Assembly (NCBI GenBank): GCA_027924585.1 | Contig: BSBM01002100.1 | Coordinates: forward strand, 310,001 to 374,000 | Source of the DNA: Larix kaempferi | Lineage: Eukaryota > Streptophyta > Pinopsida > Pinales > Pinaceae | Direction of reading: 5' to 3' | Length of the DNA stretch: 64,000 nt | Part shown: piece after piece, positions 61,117-64,000 of the stretch | Position numbering within the stretch: position 1 is the first letter of the stretch | Layout of the letters: each line of letters begins with the position of its first letter | Notes under the pieces: generated by a model | The model's input: only the letters and a program-made list of their open reading frames with translations | The model's database searches: none | Told to the model about the DNA's origin: nothing | Position numbers and translations under genes: made by a program

Positions 61117-62091
61117 AAGAATCAGTGAGGTTGGGGCTTGAAGGAGCTGCATCGATTTGGAAAATCATTGACATCGAAGTCTACTTGGAATTTTATCACT
61201 AAGGAAGGTAAATGACAATTTATACTTAAAGCTAAATATTTGAAGAATTTGTCTATTCTGGAATGGATCAGGGCCCATGTCAAGGATTGTAAAGTAGGAT
61301 CTATGGTTTGGAAGGCCATTGTAGGAGTCTTTCCAGTCATTGGGGATTTAGTGAGTTGGGTTGTTGGAGATGGTAATAAAGCCATACTGGGAAAAGATAA
61401 AATAGTGGGAGTAATAAACCAGAGAAACCTACCGGAAGGTATGATTAAGCATCTCAACGATCGATGCTTTATATTCCTACAGGATGTAGCTGGGATTGGC
61501 AGACCCATCAATTTCATCCAGAATTGGAGAACTGCTTTAGAACTTGATTTCTGATAGATGGGTAGAAAGCTGGAATCTATGGATTTTTTACAAGAATAAA
61601 GGGTTCATCAAATTAAAGGAGACTCCAGATTCCTTGGTTTGGATGGGTAACCAGGAAGGAGGAAAGTTTGCCTTTCATATTGCATAATATATTTTCGGGA
61701 GTAACCGGGCGATCCTAGATTGCTGGTGGTGGAAACCTCTTTGGCAAGTTTGGGTTCCCCAAAAGCATAAGATCTTTATGTGGCTGATTATGAGAGGGAA
61801 GGTACTAACATGGGACAATTTGAGGAAAATAAATGTTGTGGGGCCCACCTAGTGTTGTCTTTGTAGGGGAGCAGAAGAAATTATCAAACATTTGTTTCTG
61901 GAATGGCCATTCTCTTATCAAGTTTGGAAAGGATTGGAAGATAGCCTTCATCTCGTACAGCTATGGGAAGTTGATTCTATCAAAGGAAATTTCAAATACT
62001 AGTTTACGAATCCACTACTCAAATCCACAAGATGTATCTCTTACTTACTTTTATGGAGTATATGGAAGGTTAGAAATGAAGCTATATTTGA
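61117..62091 (+). pseudogene. L1-type LINE relic, copy 2
   Basis: A near-identical copy of 53888-54842 (end of RT, linker and zf-RVT start). It keeps a short segment around 61640-61665 that copy 1 has lost, so it is not simply derived from copy 1 as it now stands. It starts directly at the purine tract and stops at 62091, where another LTR-type sequence begins; copy 1 continues unbroken across that point (54842 onward). Confidence 0.85.
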
Positions 62092-64000
62092 TGTGACGTT
62101 CCCCAAATAACAATAGGACATTATGTTTCTAAAAAAAAGTATTCATATTTTATATTGTTATCATTGTGAAATTTATTTCAATAAGAGGGCTAGATGAAAA
62201 ATCTGTCGAAGAAGTCCTAGGAGGACTATTGTAAGAAACAATTTCTATTTAAATTAATTTTTCTTTTAATAAAAGGATGAGCAGGAACAGCCAAGTTAAA
62301 TGAGGAGATCATGCATGGAAAAGTGGGGGACAAGTTAGAGTTAACCTCTGGGAAACCAGAACAGGTGTCAGAAGTGTATTTAAGACACTAGACACCCGCT
62401 AAAAATCAAGGATTTACTTAGCTGCGAAAATTCCATGAGGAATTGGCTGCTAATGGTAAGACTTAGGCAAAAACTATAAAGCGATGGCATATGTGAGAGG
62501 CAGGACGCTGCTGAGTATGCCGGAGAGGATTATACTTGCTGTGGGAGCATTCTGTGTTAGGCAAGGGATTTCCGGAATCGTGACTGAGATTCGAGGTTAA
62601 TTGTCCACATTTTTCATGCATGCATTTGGCTCGGGCGTGATTACGGACAGACTTGGTGTTTGTGCCTAATCTACAGTTGGGTGGAACGTGGCTGTTCCGA
62701 CTTCATTCAGGTTATCAGTCCCAGGTTTTTCTAATTACAGACTCTAAGTATATCCTATTATTTTATTCTGTCCAGATTAGTTAAAATAAGATTTTTGCAT
62801 AAGGAAAACTGTTAATTATATGACTGTCAATAATTGTTAGATCGGCTAAAGAATAGACATTTAATACTCGCGTGGGATTTTCCTTTCGTTAATCTAACCT
62901 GAGTTATTCATTGGCATAGATTAAGCTAACTTAAGACCGGTAACTCCAACCGGCGTTTCTACTCAGACATTTGCGATAAAATGTATTGGAAGATATTCAT
63001 AAAATTTATTCTCAAAGGTTGAATTTACAGAGATATTGATTTGTGTTAATAGTAAGTCGATCTATTATTTGACCCTGTAGGTATTCATGTTTCGGGTAAG
63101 AATTAATTTCTTCTGAAACAGTAATCGTCGAGAGCTGGGTTAGTGTTCAGCATTGAATGGTAGAGAAACCCTAATAATCGACATCCTTTATTTATATAAT
63201 AGCAGTCGTGGTAATCCCTTATTACCTCCGCATTGAAAACGAGGACCTCTACATAGTCGAATAAGATCCAAATAGCATTTTAGATCTGGAATATACATTT
63301 ATATTGCTTCTGCGTTAGCATTGTGGATCTCCATATGATTTGTTATAGCCAAGTTCAATAAATAAACCCTATGTGGAGATCGATGTTATATCCTGTTGCC
63401 GTTAAAAATAAAATTCTCTTTTAGATCGGAGCATAAACGTATCTCCTAGGATTTCTGTGTTGAAGGGCTTAAGGTAGAATCCATCTACTATGTTAGCATG
63501 AGATCAGTAGTGAAATTTATGCAGGTAACTCGATACCTGGAAAATGCCAGGTTAACGTTTACCTTTGATTGTTAAAACTGTTCGCTCAACCCTTAGAGCA
63601 ACGAGTACCCCTTTAGAACAAATCCATCTTTATTCTACAAAGAATCTATAGTACAAAAAGAAAAAAAATCGCTGAGTCAGATCTTTCAAGATATATCTTT
63701 AACCTAGGGTTTGGTCGTGGTTCTTTCCCGTGGAAGTATAGGAGAGGGTAGCTATTGAAGCAGAATCCAAGGGATTTGGGTTTGGTATTACTGATAGAAA
63801 GAGTTATCACTAGGAAACGTTTAACTACAAAAGCATTCAGACCCAGATTCTGTGTACCTCAGACCAAAAATTTAGCTCATATAGGAGATACAAATTGAAG
63901 GATTATCTTTACTATTTAAACTGGAAGGAATGAGAAACCAAATTACACAAGAACCACTTTCAAATGTAGAATTTCAGAGGGCATGGAACCCTGGAACTTA
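62092..64000 (+). mobile_element. start of another LTR-type element (C), cut by window end
   Basis: The insertion begins TGTGACGTTCCCC at 62092 within LINE sequence, a start like those of elements A and B. At 62455-62570 it carries the conserved block gaggcaggacgctgc plus one tgttaggcaag unit seen in the internal regions of A and B. Phrases such as ggatctcc and gatcgatg resemble the LARD LTRs. It holds no gene I can see. No target duplication can be checked because the far end is outside; the predicted one is tttga. Confidence 0.6.

Noticed and set aside
58853-61202. Many long ORFs (up to 385 codons) in the purine tract
   Set aside because: They encode only Pro/Ser/Leu on one strand or Gly/Arg/Glu on the other, overlap in several frames, and follow from the base composition and the lack of T/A for stops.

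Overview
This window looks like intergenic, repeat-dominated DNA from the nuclear genome of a vascular plant with a large genome. A gymnosperm is my best guess, from the size of the LTRs and the retroelement types, but the sequence does not name a species. I find no intact protein-coding gene. Every coding stretch I recognise is a retroelement polyprotein or a broken gene relic. I see no tRNA, rRNA or CRISPR array, although a subtle ncRNA could escape an unaided reading.

Layout. (1) Positions 1-2820 hold the 5' half of a minus-strand Ty1/copia element with its 5' LTR. (2) Positions 2821-4671 hold an older copia gag/protease relic joined to a degraded minus-strand ORF of unknown family. (3) Positions 4672-9860 hold a second copy of the same copia family on the plus strand, with 5' LTR, PBS and a complete but stop-riddled gag-pol; no 3' LTR is found. 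(4) Positions 9935-10610 are tandem repeats. (5) Positions about 10613-13000 hold a broken, intron-containing gene whose core matches a beta-type DNA amino-methyltransferase (N4-cytosine/N6-adenine class). This is the most unusual object in the window. (6) Positions 13662-35412 are a textbook nest. A plus-strand LTR element without coding capacity (two 4115-bp LTRs, TSD gtatc) was hit 12 bp into its 5' LTR by a related minus-strand element (two 3737-bp LTRs, TSD tccct). Both resemble LARDs (large retrotransposon derivatives). (7) Positions 35413-38986 hold small repeats and a second copy of the copia gag/protease relic. (8) Positions 38987-51257 hold a third large LTR element on the minus strand (2.2-kb LTRs, TSD ccact). 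It has no visible pol but contains a broken DEG7-like protease fragment. (9) Positions 51258-52560 continue the unknown minus-strand ORF that this element split. (10) Positions 53310-55345 hold an L1-type LINE relic (RT, zf-RVT, RNase H). (11) Positions 55484-56080 hold a class III peroxidase relic. (12) Positions 57890-58866 are AT-rich. (13) Positions 58867-61115 are a 2.2-kb strand-biased purine (G+A) tract. (14) Positions 61117-62091 hold a second LINE copy, cut by a further LTR-type insertion that runs to the window end.

The parts fit an insertion history rather than a working gene set. The two paralogous copies of the relic plus unknown ORF (2821-4671, and 37872-38991 + 51253-51985) act as empty and filled sites for each other. 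They confirm the boundaries of the 12.3-kb element and of the 5' end of the plus-strand copia element. The LTR pairs of the nested elements have equal lengths and look roughly 99% alike by eye, so those insertions are young compared with the copia and LINE relics.
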